64,000 bases of DNA from Streptomyces sp. B3I8 (GTDB lineage: Bacteria; Actinomycetota; Actinomycetes; Streptomycetales; Streptomycetaceae), in assembly GCF_030816915.1 (NCBI RefSeq), contig NZ_JAUSYN010000002.1, positions 1,997,501 through 2,061,500 on the forward strand, written 5' to 3'. Below, piece by piece: positions 15,993-24,701 of this stretch; position 1 is the stretch's first letter, and each line of letters opens with the position of its first letter. The notes beneath the pieces were generated by a model. It did not search any database. It had not been told where the DNA came from and worked only from the letters and a program-made list of their open reading frames with translations. The translations under genes were made by a program, and so were the position numbers.

Positions 15993-17420
15993 TCACACGT
16001 GCGCCGTCGCCCGCCTCCCCGGCAGCCACACCGCCATGACCGCCGCCCCTGCCAGCAGTACGACCGCGCTCACCCGGAACGACAGCGCGTAGCCCTCGGT
16101 CAGGGCGGCGCCCGTGGTGCGGCCCCCGGTGCGGGTCGCCGCGATCGTCGACATGACCGCGAGGCCCAGCGAACCGCCCATCGTGCGAGAGGTGTTGACG
16201 AGGCCGGACACCAGGCCGGCGTCGGACGCCGCCGCCCCCGAGGTGGCCAGGGAGGCGAGCGGGGTGGCCGCGAGGCCCGCGCCCAGCATCATCAGCACCC
16301 CCGGCAGCATGATCGACATGACGTAGCCGCCGTCGGCCGTCATCGTCGACTGCCATCCGAAGCCGGCCGCCGCCACCAGCGTGCCGAGCACCGCCACATT
16401 GCGCGCCCCCAGGGACGGCATCAGCCAGGGCGCCCCCTTCGAGCCCAGCAGGACCGCCAGCGAGCTGGGTATGAGCGCGGAACCGGCCTCCAGCGGGCTG
16501 TAGCCGAGCACGTTCTGCGCGTAGAGGGTCATGAAGAACCACATGCAGAACATCGCCGAGCCGCACACGAACATCGCCGCGTTCGCCGACGCCACCGAGC
16601 GCAGCCGCAGCAGCCCGAGCGGCATCAACGGCGCCGTCGTCCGGGCCTCCACCGCGAGGAACGCCGCGACCAGGGCGAGCCCCGCGCCGAGGGCGGCCAG
16701 GGTCCCGGGGTCCGTCCAGCCGTGCGCCTCGGTCCGTACGATCCCGTAGGCCAGGGTCGCCAGGCCGGCCGTGACCAGTACGGCGCCCGCCACGTCCGGC
16801 CGCCGGCCGTCCCCGGCCCGGCTCTCCCGCAGGCCGCGGGCCGCGCCGGCCAGGACGACCGCGCCGACGGGCACGTTGATCAGCAGTACCCAGCGCCAGG
16901 ACAGCGCGTCCACCAGCACCCCGCCGACGAGCCCGCCCGCCGCGCCGCCGCCCGCCCCGACCGCGGTCCAGGTGGCGATCGCCCGCGCCCGGGCGGCGCC
17001 CTGCGGGACCGCCGAGGTGACCAGGGTGAGCGTGGAGGGCGCGAGGACCGCCGCGCCGAGGCCCTGCACCGCCCGGGCCAACAGGAGCTGCCAGCCGTCC
17101 TGGGCGAGGCCCCCGGCGAGCGAGGCCAGCGTGAACAGGCCGAGCCCGACCACGAACATCCGCTTGCGCCCGTAGAGGTCCCCGGCCCGCCCGCCGAGCA
17201 GCATGAACCCGGCGAAGGCGATGGCGTAGGCGTTGACCACCCACTGCAGTCCCGGCGCGCTGAGCCCCAGGTCGGTGCGCATGGACGGCAGCGCCACGTT
17301 GACCACGGACACGTCCAGGACGACGAGGAACTGCCCGGCGCAGGCGAGCGCGACCACCGCCCAGGCGGGCGGGGCGGTCCTGGAGGACGGTGTACGGGTG
17401 TCTGACACAGCTCGGAGCAT
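15993..17420 (-). CDS. MFS drug-resistance transporter, DHA2 (14-TM) family
   Basis: A 475-residue MFS pump with about 14 helices. DHA2 signatures are LVVLDVSVVNVALPSMRTDLG (motif D1), LGGRAGDLYGRKRMFV (motif A), ARAVQGLGAAVLAPSTL (motif B) and a WRWVLLINVPVG block (motif C region). It is a probable proton-coupled exporter of toxic compounds. ATG (MLRAVSDTR) was chosen; GTG four codons later is also possible. It diverges from a second MFS pump; no regulator is adjacent. Confidence 0.92.
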   Translation of the reverse strand: MLRAVSDTRTPSSRTAPPAWAVVALACAGQFLVVLDVSVVNVALPSMRTDLGLSAPGLQWVVNAYAIAFAGFMLLGGRAGDLYGRKRMFVVGLGLFTLASLAGGLAQDGWQLLLARAVQGLGAAVLAPSTLTLVTSAVPQGAARARAIATWTAVGAGGGAAGGLVGGVLVDALSWRWVLLINVPVGAVVLAGAARGLRESRAGDGRRPDVAGAVLVTAGLATLAYGIVRTEAHGWTDPGTLAALGAGLALVAAFLAVEARTTAPLMPLGLLRLRSVASANAAMFVCGSAMFCMWFFMTLYAQNVLGYSPLEAGSALIPSSLAVLLGSKGAPWLMPSLGARNVAVLGTLVAAAGFGWQSTMTADGGYVMSIMLPGVLMMLGAGLAATPLASLATSGAAASDAGLVSGLVNTSRTMGGSLGLAVMSTIAATRTGGRTTGAALTEGYALSFRVSAVVLLAGAAVMAVWLPGRRATAHV

Positions 17421-17712
17421 GCGGCCATGCTCGCAGCGACCACTGACAGTCGCATCGGCATTTCGCCGCGACCCCGCGGCTCCCCCGGGGCAGCCGGCCG
17501 TCCCGGCCTCCGCCCCGGCCCGGAAGGTCATCGGATCACCATGAAACCTTAAAGACGGTCAAGATTTCGTTAGTGTCCCGAAGCATCGGAATAGTTGCCC
17601 ATGCATACAAGGTTCTCCCTGCACGTAACCCACTTCCCGATCATCTGGTCCTGCGCCGGCTCTTGGATCGCCGGATCGCCCGCCCCGTCGGACCGCGGCA
17701 TCGCCGGACCAC

Positions 17713-17728
17713 TTGATCGTCCGATCAA
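17713..17728. promoter_or_regulatory. Palindromic operator TTGATCGTCCGATCAA
   Basis: A perfect 7-bp inverted repeat (TTGATCG / CGATCAA) with a 2-bp centre lies 28 bp upstream of the MFS start. Two GGATCG half-like sequences occur ~55-45 bp further upstream. The size and symmetry fit a TetR- or MarR-type dimer. No such regulator is encoded adjacent, so the regulator would act from elsewhere. Confidence 0.55.
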
Positions 17729-17755
17729 CCCTTCCTGGCCTGGAGGCCTTTTTTC

Positions 17756-19528
17756 ATGACGCACACGTCGACCGACCGGCCCTCCCGGGCAGCGACCGGA
17801 GGCGCGGTCGTGCCGGTGCTCGCCTTCGCGGGCATCGTCGTCGCGGTGATGCAGACGCTGCTGGTCCCCGTCATCAAGGATCTGCCCGTCCTGCTGCACA
17901 CCTCCGCGGGCAACGCGACCTGGGTCCTGACCTCCACCCTCCTCTCCGGCGCCGTGGCCACGCCGATCATGGGCCGGCTCGGTGACCTCTACGGCAAGCG
18001 CAAGATGCTGCTGTTCAGCCTCGCCGTGATGGTCGTCGGCGCGCTGATCAGCGGTTTCACCAGCGCGCTCGTGCCGATGATCGTCGGCCGTACCCTCCAG
18101 GGCTTCGCCATGGGCGCGATACCGCTCGGCATCGGCCTGATGCGCGACATGCTGCCCCGTGAGCGGCTCGGCTCGGCCATGGCCCTGATGAGCTCCTCGA
18201 TCGGCGTCGGCGGCGGACTCGCGCTGCCCGCCGCCGCCCTGGTCGCCCAGCACACCGACTGGCACGCCCTCTACTTCGGCTCCGCCGCGCTCGGCGTCCT
18301 CTGCATCGTGCTCACCCTCGTCGCCGTGCCGGAGTCCCCGATGCGTGCCGAGGGCAGCTTCGACGCGGTCGGCGCGCTCGGCCTGTCCGTCGGCCTCGTG
18401 CTGCTCCTGCTGCCGATCACCAAGGGCAGCGACTGGGGCTGGACCTCGGGCCACACGCTCGGCCTGTTCGCCGCCGCGCTCGTCGTCCTGCTGCTGTGGG
18501 GCATCATGGAGCTGCGGCTGAAGGCACCGCTGGTCGACCTGCGCACCACCGCCCGCCGCGAGGTGCTGCTCACCAACCTCGCCTCGGTCATGGTCGGTGT
18601 CGCCTTCTACGCCGTCTCCCTGGTCCTGCCGCAGCTGCTCCAGCTCCCGAAGTCGACCGGGTACGGCCTCGGCCAGTCCATGGTCGTCGCCGGTCTGTGC
18701 GTGGCGCCGCTGGGCCTGACCATGATGCTCACCGCCCCCGTCTACGCCCGGCTGTCCGCCCGGTTCGGCCCCAAGGTCACCCTGATCCTCGGCATGCTGA
18801 TCATCGCGGTCGGCTACGGCGCCGGGCTGGGTCTGATGAGCGCGCCCTGGCAGACGGTCATCACCTCCGTCGTCCTGGGCGCCGGCATCGGTCTGGCCTA
18901 CTCCTCCCTGCCCGCGCTGATCGTGGGCGCGGTCCCGGCCTCCGAGACGGGCGCCGCCAACGGCCTGAACACCCTGGCGCGCTCCATCGGCACCTCCACC
19001 TCCAGCGCGGTCATCGGCATGGTCCTCGCCAACAGCGCCACCCACGCGAACGGCGCCGTCCTGCCGACGATGCACGGCTTCCGGGTCTCGTTCCTGATCG
19101 CGACCGGCGCGGTCGTCGTCGGTCTGGTGCTGGCCCTCTTCCTGCCCGGCCGCCGGCCCGCCACCACGCCGGTGCTGGTGGCGGACAGCGAGGAGGACTC
19201 GGCCCTGCAGCGCGCCCGGGAGCTGCTCGGCGGCGGTTTCCGCGGCCGGGTCCTGGACGCCGCCGGCGACCCGGTCCCCCGGGCCCGGGTCACCCTGATC
19301 GACCGCCGGGGCCGCCAGGCGGGCGCGACGCTCACCGAGGCCGACGGCAGCTACGCGCTCGCCGTACCGGCCGAGGGCCCGTACGTGCTGGCCGCCAAGG
19401 CCGCCGGGCACGGCCCGCACGCCTCCCGCGCCACGCACGCGGGCGACGACCGCTCGGTCGACCTGGACCTGGCGCTGCCGGTGCCCGGGGAGGACCGGTC
19501 GCTGCCGGGCGAGACGGTCACGGCCTGA
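17756..19528 (+). CDS. MFS transporter fused to a carboxypeptidase-regulatory-like beta-sandwich
   Basis: A 590-residue protein. Residues ~20-470 are a 14-helix MFS exporter (ATWVLTSTLLSGAVATPIMGRLGDLYGKRK, GRTLQGFAMGAIPLGIGLMRD). After a ~25-residue acidic linker, residues ~494-565 form a carboxypeptidase-regulatory-like fold (FRGRVLDAAGDPVPRARVTLID, then TEADGSYALAVPAEGPYVL). MFS exporters of this size class usually end at ~470 residues, so the extra domain is a fusion. It might bind carbohydrate, cell-wall or partner proteins. RBS GGAGG sits within a short GGCC-tgga-GGCC stem, and a palindromic operator lies just upstream. Substrate unknown. Confidence 0.88.
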   Translation: MTHTSTDRPSRAATGGAVVPVLAFAGIVVAVMQTLLVPVIKDLPVLLHTSAGNATWVLTSTLLSGAVATPIMGRLGDLYGKRKMLLFSLAVMVVGALISGFTSALVPMIVGRTLQGFAMGAIPLGIGLMRDMLPRERLGSAMALMSSSIGVGGGLALPAAALVAQHTDWHALYFGSAALGVLCIVLTLVAVPESPMRAEGSFDAVGALGLSVGLVLLLLPITKGSDWGWTSGHTLGLFAAALVVLLLWGIMELRLKAPLVDLRTTARREVLLTNLASVMVGVAFYAVSLVLPQLLQLPKSTGYGLGQSMVVAGLCVAPLGLTMMLTAPVYARLSARFGPKVTLILGMLIIAVGYGAGLGLMSAPWQTVITSVVLGAGIGLAYSSLPALIVGAVPASETGAANGLNTLARSIGTSTSSAVIGMVLANSATHANGAVLPTMHGFRVSFLIATGAVVVGLVLALFLPGRRPATTPVLVADSEEDSALQRARELLGGGFRGRVLDAAGDPVPRARVTLIDRRGRQAGATLTEADGSYALAVPAEGPYVLAAKAAGHGPHASRATHAGDDRSVDLDLALPVPGEDRSLPGETVTA

Positions 19529-19560
19529 TCCCGGCGTCCACCCACGCCCGCGACACCCCG

Positions 19561-19589
19561 CACCCCCCGTCGGTCTCCGGCGGGGGGTG
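19561..19589 (+). terminator. Hairpin terminator after the MFS fusion gene
   Basis: CACCCCCCG and CGGGGGGTG form a perfect 9-bp stem around an 11-nt loop, 32 bp after the MFS stop and before the methyltransferase gene. There is no U-tract, as is common in Streptomyces. Confidence 0.6.
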
Positions 19590-19631
19590 CGGCAGCATGG
19601 GGCACCCGTGCACCGTCCGAGGGAGACCCCC

Positions 19632-20387
19632 ATGCCACCGGCACCGAACCCCGAGATCCTGGCCGCGTTCGAGGCGGCGAAGGGGTTCATGCCCACCGAC
19701 GAGGGGCTCGCGCTGTACGCGGCCGCCGTCGGGGCCGGGCGGCTCGGGCTGCCGCTGCTGGAGGTCGGCACGTACTGCGGCCGCTCGACGATCCTCCTCG
19801 CCGACGCCGCCCGCGACGCCGGTGTGACCGCGCTCACCGTCGACCACCACCGTGGCAGCGAGGAGCAGCAGCCGGGCTGGGAGTACCACGACCCGGAGAC
19901 GGTCGACCCCGAGGTCGGCCTGATGGACACCCTGCCGACGTTCCGCCGCACCCTGCACCGGGCGGGTCTGGAGGACCACGTCGTCGCCCTGGTCGGCCGT
20001 TCCCCGCGGATCGCCGCGCTGTGGAACTCCCCGCTCGGCCTGGTCTTCGTCGACGGCGGGCACACCGACGAGCACGCGGGCGCCGACTACGAGGGCTGGG
20101 CGCCCCATGTCGCCGTGGGCGGCCTCCTCGTCCTGCACGACGTGTTCCCGGTGGTGGAGGACGAGTTCACCGGACAGGCCCCGTACCGGGTCTACCTCCG
20201 GGCGCTGGAGTCGGGCGGGTTCACGGAGGTGTCCGCGACGGGCTCACTGCGCGTACTGCGACGGACCGCGGAGGCGGGGCGGGGAGAACGGGCCGCACAG
20301 GCGGGGCAGGCGGACCGGGCGGGGCGAACCGGGCACGCCCCGGACGACGCTCCCGGTCCGCACGACGTCGCCGCCGCGCGCCGATAG
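19632..20387 (+). CDS. Class I SAM-dependent methyltransferase (Methyltransf_24 type)
   Basis: A 251-residue predicted methyltransferase. It has the motif I-like GLPLLEVGTYCGRSTILLADAA, acidic TALTVDHHRGSE, and LGLVFVDGGHTDEHAGADYEGWAPHVAVGGLLVLHDVF, a pattern shared with TylF/cephalosporin hydroxylase-like and Methyltransf_24 proteins. A ~35-residue Gly/Arg/Ala-rich tail follows. Substrate unknown. The ATG has GGGAGA upstream. The amidase gene starts 10 bp downstream, so the two may be co-transcribed. Confidence 0.8.
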   Translation: MPPAPNPEILAAFEAAKGFMPTDEGLALYAAAVGAGRLGLPLLEVGTYCGRSTILLADAARDAGVTALTVDHHRGSEEQQPGWEYHDPETVDPEVGLMDTLPTFRRTLHRAGLEDHVVALVGRSPRIAALWNSPLGLVFVDGGHTDEHAGADYEGWAPHVAVGGLLVLHDVFPVVEDEFTGQAPYRVYLRALESGGFTEVSATGSLRVLRRTAEAGRGERAAQAGQADRAGRTGHAPDDAPGPHDVAAARR

Positions 20388-20397
20388 GCTCGTCGTC

Positions 20398-21360
20398 GTG
20401 TCGTACCTCGGTCCAGAGTTCGAGCCCGTTCCGCAACGCCGCCCCCGGCGCGGCCCGTTCACCGTGGCGCTGGCCGCGCTGGTGCCCGCCGCGCTGGCGG
20501 GCTGGCTGGTCTACGAGGTGGTGGGCGACTCCGGCGGATCCGGGCCGTCCGCGCAGGCGGCAGGTGCCTCGGGGCACTCCGCCGCCCCGTCCGCCCCGGG
20601 TGACGAGGGCGGTGACAAGGGCGGCGGCGAGAGCGGCGACAAGGGCGCGGGCTCCCCGTCCGCGACCGGGCGGACGAGCGGCTCCGGTTCGCTCAAGGGC
20701 AAGGTCGTCGTCATCGACCCCGGCCACAACCTGGGCAACTTCAAGCACCCCACCGAGATCAACCGTCAGGTGAACATCGGCACCAACTCCAAGGAGTGCG
20801 ACACCACCGGCACCGCCACCGACGCCGGTTATCCCGAGGCCCGTTTCACCCTCGACGTGTCCCGCCGGCTGCGGACGCTGCTGGAGGAGCAGGGCGCCAC
20901 CGTGAAGCTGACGCACGACGGCGACCGGCCGTGGGGGCCGTGCGTGACCGAGCGCGCGGAGATCGGCAACAAGGCACACGCGGACGCCGCGATCTCCATC
21001 CACGCCGACGGCTCGGCGGCCGGCAACCGCGGCTTCCACGTCATCCTGCCGGGCGCGGTGCACGACGGTGCCGCGGACACCCGCGCGATCGCCGGTCCTT
21101 CGCGCGACCTGGGCGTGCGGATCAAGGACGACTTCGCCCGTGCCACCGGCGCTGCTCCCTCGAACTACATAGGCGGCGGTACCGGCCTGGACGTACGGAA
21201 GGATCTCGGGGGTCTCAATCTGTCAACGGTTCCCAAGGTGTTCATCGAATGCGGCAACATGCGCGATAGCAAGGACGCGGCGTTGCTGACCAGCGGGGCC
21301 TGGCGGCAGAAGGCGGCGGAGGGAATGTCCGAGGGAATTGTGGGTTTCCTGCGCGGGTAG
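20398..21360 (+). CDS. N-acetylmuramoyl-L-alanine amidase (Amidase_3), membrane-anchored
   Basis: A 320-residue peptidoglycan hydrolase that cleaves the MurNAc-L-Ala bond. One N-terminal signal anchor (TVALAALVPAALAGWLVY) is followed by a ~70-residue Gly/Ser/Asp-rich linker. The Zn-dependent catalytic domain (about 100-318) has KVVVIDPGHN (Zn His), AAISIHADGS (Zn His) and PKVFIECGNM (catalytic Glu). It acts on the wall outside the membrane. The GTG start follows the methyltransferase stop closely. The architecture matches the mycobacterial Rv3717-type short amidases. Confidence 0.9.
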   Translation: MSYLGPEFEPVPQRRPRRGPFTVALAALVPAALAGWLVYEVVGDSGGSGPSAQAAGASGHSAAPSAPGDEGGDKGGGESGDKGAGSPSATGRTSGSGSLKGKVVVIDPGHNLGNFKHPTEINRQVNIGTNSKECDTTGTATDAGYPEARFTLDVSRRLRTLLEEQGATVKLTHDGDRPWGPCVTERAEIGNKAHADAAISIHADGSAAGNRGFHVILPGAVHDGAADTRAIAGPSRDLGVRIKDDFARATGAAPSNYIGGGTGLDVRKDLGGLNLSTVPKVFIECGNMRDSKDAALLTSGAWRQKAAEGMSEGIVGFLRG

Positions 21361-21531
21361 TGGCGGTGGCACGGCGCCGGGCGGACACCCATGTCAGACG
21401 GACGATAGTGTCCTCCTAACGATGAGGGGCCACCCCCCGCGCTTCACACCGCGGCCGCGAGGCTTTGGCGACATGGTGACAGCGACGCCTCCCACGATGC
21501 CGGTGACGAGACGACTGACGAAGGACCTGAA

Positions 21532-22365
21532 GTGAATATCCGCTCTCTCACTAGAGGCGACGGCGTGGTGATCGGAGCAGCGGTATTGCTGTTCATCGCG
21601 TCGTTCCTCGACAACTACTCGTTCGACGGCGCCCCGGACAGTGCCGACATCCCCAGCGCCTGGGGCAACGGACCGCTCCTGCTGAGCGTCTTCCTCGCCG
21701 GCATCATCGGCGCCGCACTCATCGTGGTCGCCCGGGGGCTGCCGCAGGTGCCGAAGGTCCTCGGTCTGGACCTCGGGCAGTTCGGCGTCGCCCTGACGGT
21801 GTTCGCCGCGTGGAGCGCGATCGGGAACATCTTCGACCCCGTGGGCGGCTTCGACAACTTCGCCGGCGCGAGCGACGGCGTCGACCCCGGTGTCGGTCTG
21901 ATCCTCGGCCTCATCGGCGCCCTCGTGATGGCCGCCGCCGCGGTCGCCACGCCGCTGGTGCCCGCGCTGAAGGGTGCGCTCATCGGCGCCCCGCGCCCGC
22001 CCGCCCCGCAGCCCTACGGTGCCGCCCAGCCGCCCGCCGGCTACGGCTACCCGGGTGCCCAGCAGCCGCCGTTCGGCGGGCAGCCGCAGCCGGGGCAGCC
22101 GTACGGGCAGCAGCCCCCGGCGCCCCAGCCCCAGGCACCCCAGCCGCAGGCGCCTCAGCCGGGCGGGGACTTCTCGCCGTTCTGGTTCGCGGTGCCGGTG
22201 ACGCGTCCGCTGTTCGCGGAGGACAACTCCGGCGGCCAGATCGCCGAACTCGCCCCGGGCACCTGGTACCTGGCGGTCGAGCAGCGCGGTGCCGCGCTGG
22301 TGGCGCAGACGCAGGACGGCCGGCGCGGTGTCCTTCAGGACACCAGCGGCATCCAGCGCGGCTGA
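21532..22365 (+). CDS. DUF5336-like membrane protein with Pro/Gln-rich tail
   Basis: A 277-residue protein with four hydrophobic helices in residues ~12-150 (VVIGAAVLLFIASFLDNYSF, LLLSVFLAGIIGAALIVVA, FGVALTVFAAWSAIG, GLILGLIGALVMAAAAVATPLVPAL). A repetitive Pro/Gln/Gly/Tyr tail follows (QPPFGGQPQPGQPYGQQPP), and then a ~60-residue globular C-terminus (FWFAVPVTRPLFAED...GTWYLAVEQRGAALVAQTQDG). The pattern fits DUF5336-type actinobacterial proteins, some of which associate with cell-wall synthesis; the role here is unknown. GTG start after AAGGA. Confidence 0.7.
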   Translation: MNIRSLTRGDGVVIGAAVLLFIASFLDNYSFDGAPDSADIPSAWGNGPLLLSVFLAGIIGAALIVVARGLPQVPKVLGLDLGQFGVALTVFAAWSAIGNIFDPVGGFDNFAGASDGVDPGVGLILGLIGALVMAAAAVATPLVPALKGALIGAPRPPAPQPYGAAQPPAGYGYPGAQQPPFGGQPQPGQPYGQQPPAPQPQAPQPQAPQPGGDFSPFWFAVPVTRPLFAEDNSGGQIAELAPGTWYLAVEQRGAALVAQTQDGRRGVLQDTSGIQRG

Positions 22366-22399
22366 GGCGAAAGCCCTCCGCACGACACCGCACCACCGC

Positions 22400-22431
22400 A
22401 CGGCCCCTCGCCCCACCGGGCGGGGGGCCGT
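22400..22431 (+). terminator. Strong hairpin terminator
   Basis: A 14-bp stem (acggcccctcgccc / gggcggggggccgt with one T-G wobble) around a 4-nt cacc loop, 35 bp after the preceding stop. It separates the DUF5336-like gene from the small membrane protein gene. Confidence 0.75.
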
Positions 22432-22506
22432 CGCGGTTCACCCGCAACTGCCGGGCACATCGGAGCCGTTGGGTTTCATACGGCGGCCGGCGGCAATCCG
22501 CAAGGT

Positions 22507-22800
22507 ATGTCCCCTCGATATCGCAGCAGTACGAACGAGGCCGGGACGGTCATCGCGATCGTCGCGGATGTCATGGCCCTGATACTGGGTCTCTGGATCC
22601 TGATGTACCTGTTGGACGCGAACCCGGGCAACTCCCTGGTGCAGTTCGTCCATGACGTGGCCCGCTGGCTGGCCGGCTGGTCACGTGACCTGTTCACGTT
22701 CGACGAGGCGTGGGCGCGGGTGGTCGCGGGCTACGGCCTGGCCGCGGTCGTCTACCTGTTCATCGGGCACGCCATCGCCCGCCGGATACAGCGGCACTGA
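22507..22800 (+). CDS. Small two-helix membrane protein (97 aa)
   Basis: A 97-residue protein with two membrane helices (VIAIVADVMALILGLWILMYLL and VVAGYGLAAVVYLFIGHAI). An amphipathic aromatic-rich segment (VQFVHDVARWLAGWSRDLFTF) lies between them. It has basic ends. I do not recognise a named family, though small proteins of this shape are conserved in Streptomyces. It is isolated by terminators on both sides. Confidence 0.7.
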   Translation: MSPRYRSSTNEAGTVIAIVADVMALILGLWILMYLLDANPGNSLVQFVHDVARWLAGWSRDLFTFDEAWARVVAGYGLAAVVYLFIGHAIARRIQRH

Positions 22801-22805
22801 ACCCG

Positions 22806-22833
22806 CCGGGCCCGGACGGCGGTCCGGGCCCGG
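22806..22833. terminator. Bidirectional hairpin between convergent genes
   Basis: CCGGGCCCGGAC and GTCCGGGCCCGG form a perfect 12-bp stem with a GGCG loop. It lies just after the small membrane protein stop and just before the stop of the minus-strand toroid-protein gene, so it can serve both. Confidence 0.8.
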
Positions 22834-22836
22834 TGC

Positions 22837-23910
22837 TCACACCTCGCAGCAGTCCGGGTCGAGGCCGGTCGGCAGGCGTGTGCCGGAGAACACCGTGCAG
22901 GTCGCCTCGTCGCCGCCCAGCGCGGCGACCGCGAGGAGCAGGGAGCCGGCGGTCCATGTCGTGAGTTCGCGGGGCCAGATGGTGGCGTCCTCGAAGACGT
23001 ACCCCGTCCAGTACAGGCCGGACTCGGCGTCCCGCAGGTGCTGGATGGACTGCAGGACGTCCAGCGCGCGGTCGGACTCGCCCATCACCCACAGGGTGAG
23101 GGCGAGTTCGGCGGACTCGCCGCCCGTGACCCACGGGTTGGGGACGACGCACCGCACCCCGAGGCCGGGCACGACGAAGCGGTCCCAGCCCTCCTCGATG
23201 CGCGCACCGGCCTCCGCGCCGGTCAGCGCGCCGCCGAGCACCGGGTAGTACCAGTCCATCGAGTAGCGGGCCTTGTCCAGGAACCGCTCCGGGTGCCGGC
23301 GGATCGCGTGGCGCAGCGCGCCCACCGCCAGCTCCCAGTCCGGCTGCGGCTCCTCGCGCTGCTCGGCGAGGGCGAGCGCGCAGCGCAGCGCGTGGTGGAC
23401 GGAGGAGGAGCCGGTGAGCAGCGCGTCGGTGGTGGCGCCGCCGTCGTCCTCGCCCTTCCATCCGATCTGGCCGCCCGGCTGCTGCAGCGCGAGCACGTAC
23501 TCGACGGCCGCGTACACCATGGGCCACATGCGGTCCAGGAAGGTGTCGTCGCCCGTGGACAGGTAGTGGTGCCACACGCCGACGGCCGGGTAGGCGACGA
23601 AGTTGGTCTCCCGGCCGCGGTCGGTGACGCGCGTGAAGTCGCCGTCGGCGTAGGCGGCGTACCAGGAGCCGTCCGGGTTCTGGTGGCGGGCGAGCCACTC
23701 GTAGGCGCGCGCGGCGGCCTCGTGCTCGCCCGCGGCGTCCAGCGCCATCGCGGCCTCGGTGTGGTCCCAGGGGTCGAGGTGGTGCCCGCGGAACCACGGG
23801 ATCGCCCCGTCCTCCCGCTGCACGGCGAGGATGCCGGCGACGGTCTCGGCAGCCTGCTCTGCGGTGAGGACCCCGGGCAGGACGAGGTGTTCTGTCCGGG
23901 GGGTGGTCAC
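22837..23910 (-). CDS. Alpha/alpha-toroid (prenyltransferase-like) protein
   Basis: A 357-residue cytoplasmic protein built from helical repeats with QW/glycosidase-like signatures: VQREDGAIPWFRGHHLDPWDHTEAAMAL, LARHQNPDGSWYAAY, ALQQPGGQIGWKGED, CVVPNPWVTGGESAELALTLW and YWTGYVFEDATIWPRELTTW. This indicates an alpha/alpha toroid, as in terpenoid cyclases and GH15-type enzymes; annotations in relatives vary between 'prenyltransferase' and hypothetical. The GTG start overlaps the methyltransferase stop (GTGA), so it is the third gene of a glycosyltransferase operon. A role in modifying or recognising a glycoconjugate is plausible, not shown. Confidence 0.75.
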   Translation of the reverse strand: MTTPRTEHLVLPGVLTAEQAAETVAGILAVQREDGAIPWFRGHHLDPWDHTEAAMALDAAGEHEAAARAYEWLARHQNPDGSWYAAYADGDFTRVTDRGRETNFVAYPAVGVWHHYLSTGDDTFLDRMWPMVYAAVEYVLALQQPGGQIGWKGEDDGGATTDALLTGSSSVHHALRCALALAEQREEPQPDWELAVGALRHAIRRHPERFLDKARYSMDWYYPVLGGALTGAEAGARIEEGWDRFVVPGLGVRCVVPNPWVTGGESAELALTLWVMGESDRALDVLQSIQHLRDAESGLYWTGYVFEDATIWPRELTTWTAGSLLLAVAALGGDEATCTVFSGTRLPTGLDPDCCEV

Positions 23911-24701
23911 GAAGCGCCCGCCGGTTCGGTGCCCGCGGTGGCCTCGACGGTCGAGGCGGCCTGCGTCGCCCCGGCGACGTCGGACGGCAGGTGCGGCTTG
24001 GTCGCGTAGGCCACGAAGCTCTTGCCGAGGAGCGGGTTGAGCGCGTTCTCGGCGAGCCGGGTGGCCAGCGGCTTCTTCATGATGTCCCACACCAGGAGCT
24101 TGTGGTACGCCCGCACGGGCAGCGCCTTGTCGTTGTCGACGCCGAACGCGCACTTGAGCCACCAGTACGGGGAGTGCAGCGCGTGCGCGTGGTGGGTGCC
24201 GTAGGGGCGCAGTCCGGCCTCCCGCATCTTCGCCAGGAGTTCCTCGGCGCGGTAGATGCGGATGTGGCCGCCCTCGACCTCGTGGTAGGCGTCGGACAGC
24301 GCCCAGCACACCTTCTCCGGGCCGTAGCGCGGGACGGTGACGGCGATGCGGCCGCCGGGCCTGAGCACCCGGACCATCTCGGCGAGGACGCCCTTGTCGT
24401 CGGGGATGTGCTCCATCACCTCGGAGATGATGACGACGTCGAAGGACTCGTCGGGAAAGGGCAGCGCGAGCGCGTCGCCCTCCATGGCGGTGGCACTCGC
24501 CCCGGCCGGTGCCTCGCCCTCCTGCTCCATCGCGGCGAACCACTTGGCGACCTCGCGGATCTCCTCGCCGTTGCGGTCCAGCGCGACGACCCGGGCGCCG
24601 CGCCGGTAGCACTCGAACGCGTGCCGGCCGGCACCGCAGCCGAGGTCCAGTACGCGGTCGCCCGGGGCGAGCGGGAACCGGGAGAAGTCGACGGTCAGCA
24701 C
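23907..24701 (-). CDS. Class I SAM-dependent methyltransferase
   Basis: A 264-residue methyltransferase. Motif I is VLDLGCGAGRHAFECYRRGARVVALDRN, the motif II region is FDVVIISEVMEHI, and motif III is RVLRPGGRIAVTVP. A C-terminal HSPYWWLKCAFG...VWDIMKKP segment is conserved in GT-linked members. It overlaps the glycosyltransferase upstream by 7 bp and the toroid-protein gene downstream by 4 bp, so the three are translated together. It probably methylates a glycolipid or sugar intermediate of the same pathway. Confidence 0.88.
   Translation of the reverse strand: MLTVDFSRFPLAPGDRVLDLGCGAGRHAFECYRRGARVVALDRNGEEIREVAKWFAAMEQEGEAPAGASATAMEGDALALPFPDESFDVVIISEVMEHIPDDKGVLAEMVRVLRPGGRIAVTVPRYGPEKVCWALSDAYHEVEGGHIRIYRAEELLAKMREAGLRPYGTHHAHALHSPYWWLKCAFGVDNDKALPVRAYHKLLVWDIMKKPLATRLAENALNPLLGKSFVAYATKPHLPSDVAGATQAASTVEATAGTEPAGAS

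Noticed and set aside
17738..17754. GGCC-tgga-GGCC plus T-run as an intrinsic terminator
   Set aside because: The stem is only 4 bp, and the GGAGG inside it is the ribosome site of the gene that starts right after the T-run.
17570..20065. An 831-codon minus-strand open frame over the MFS and methyltransferase genes
   Set aside because: The sense strand encodes clear MFS and methyltransferase motifs. The antisense frame is Gly/Gln/Asp/His-rich and crosses a terminator and promoter region.
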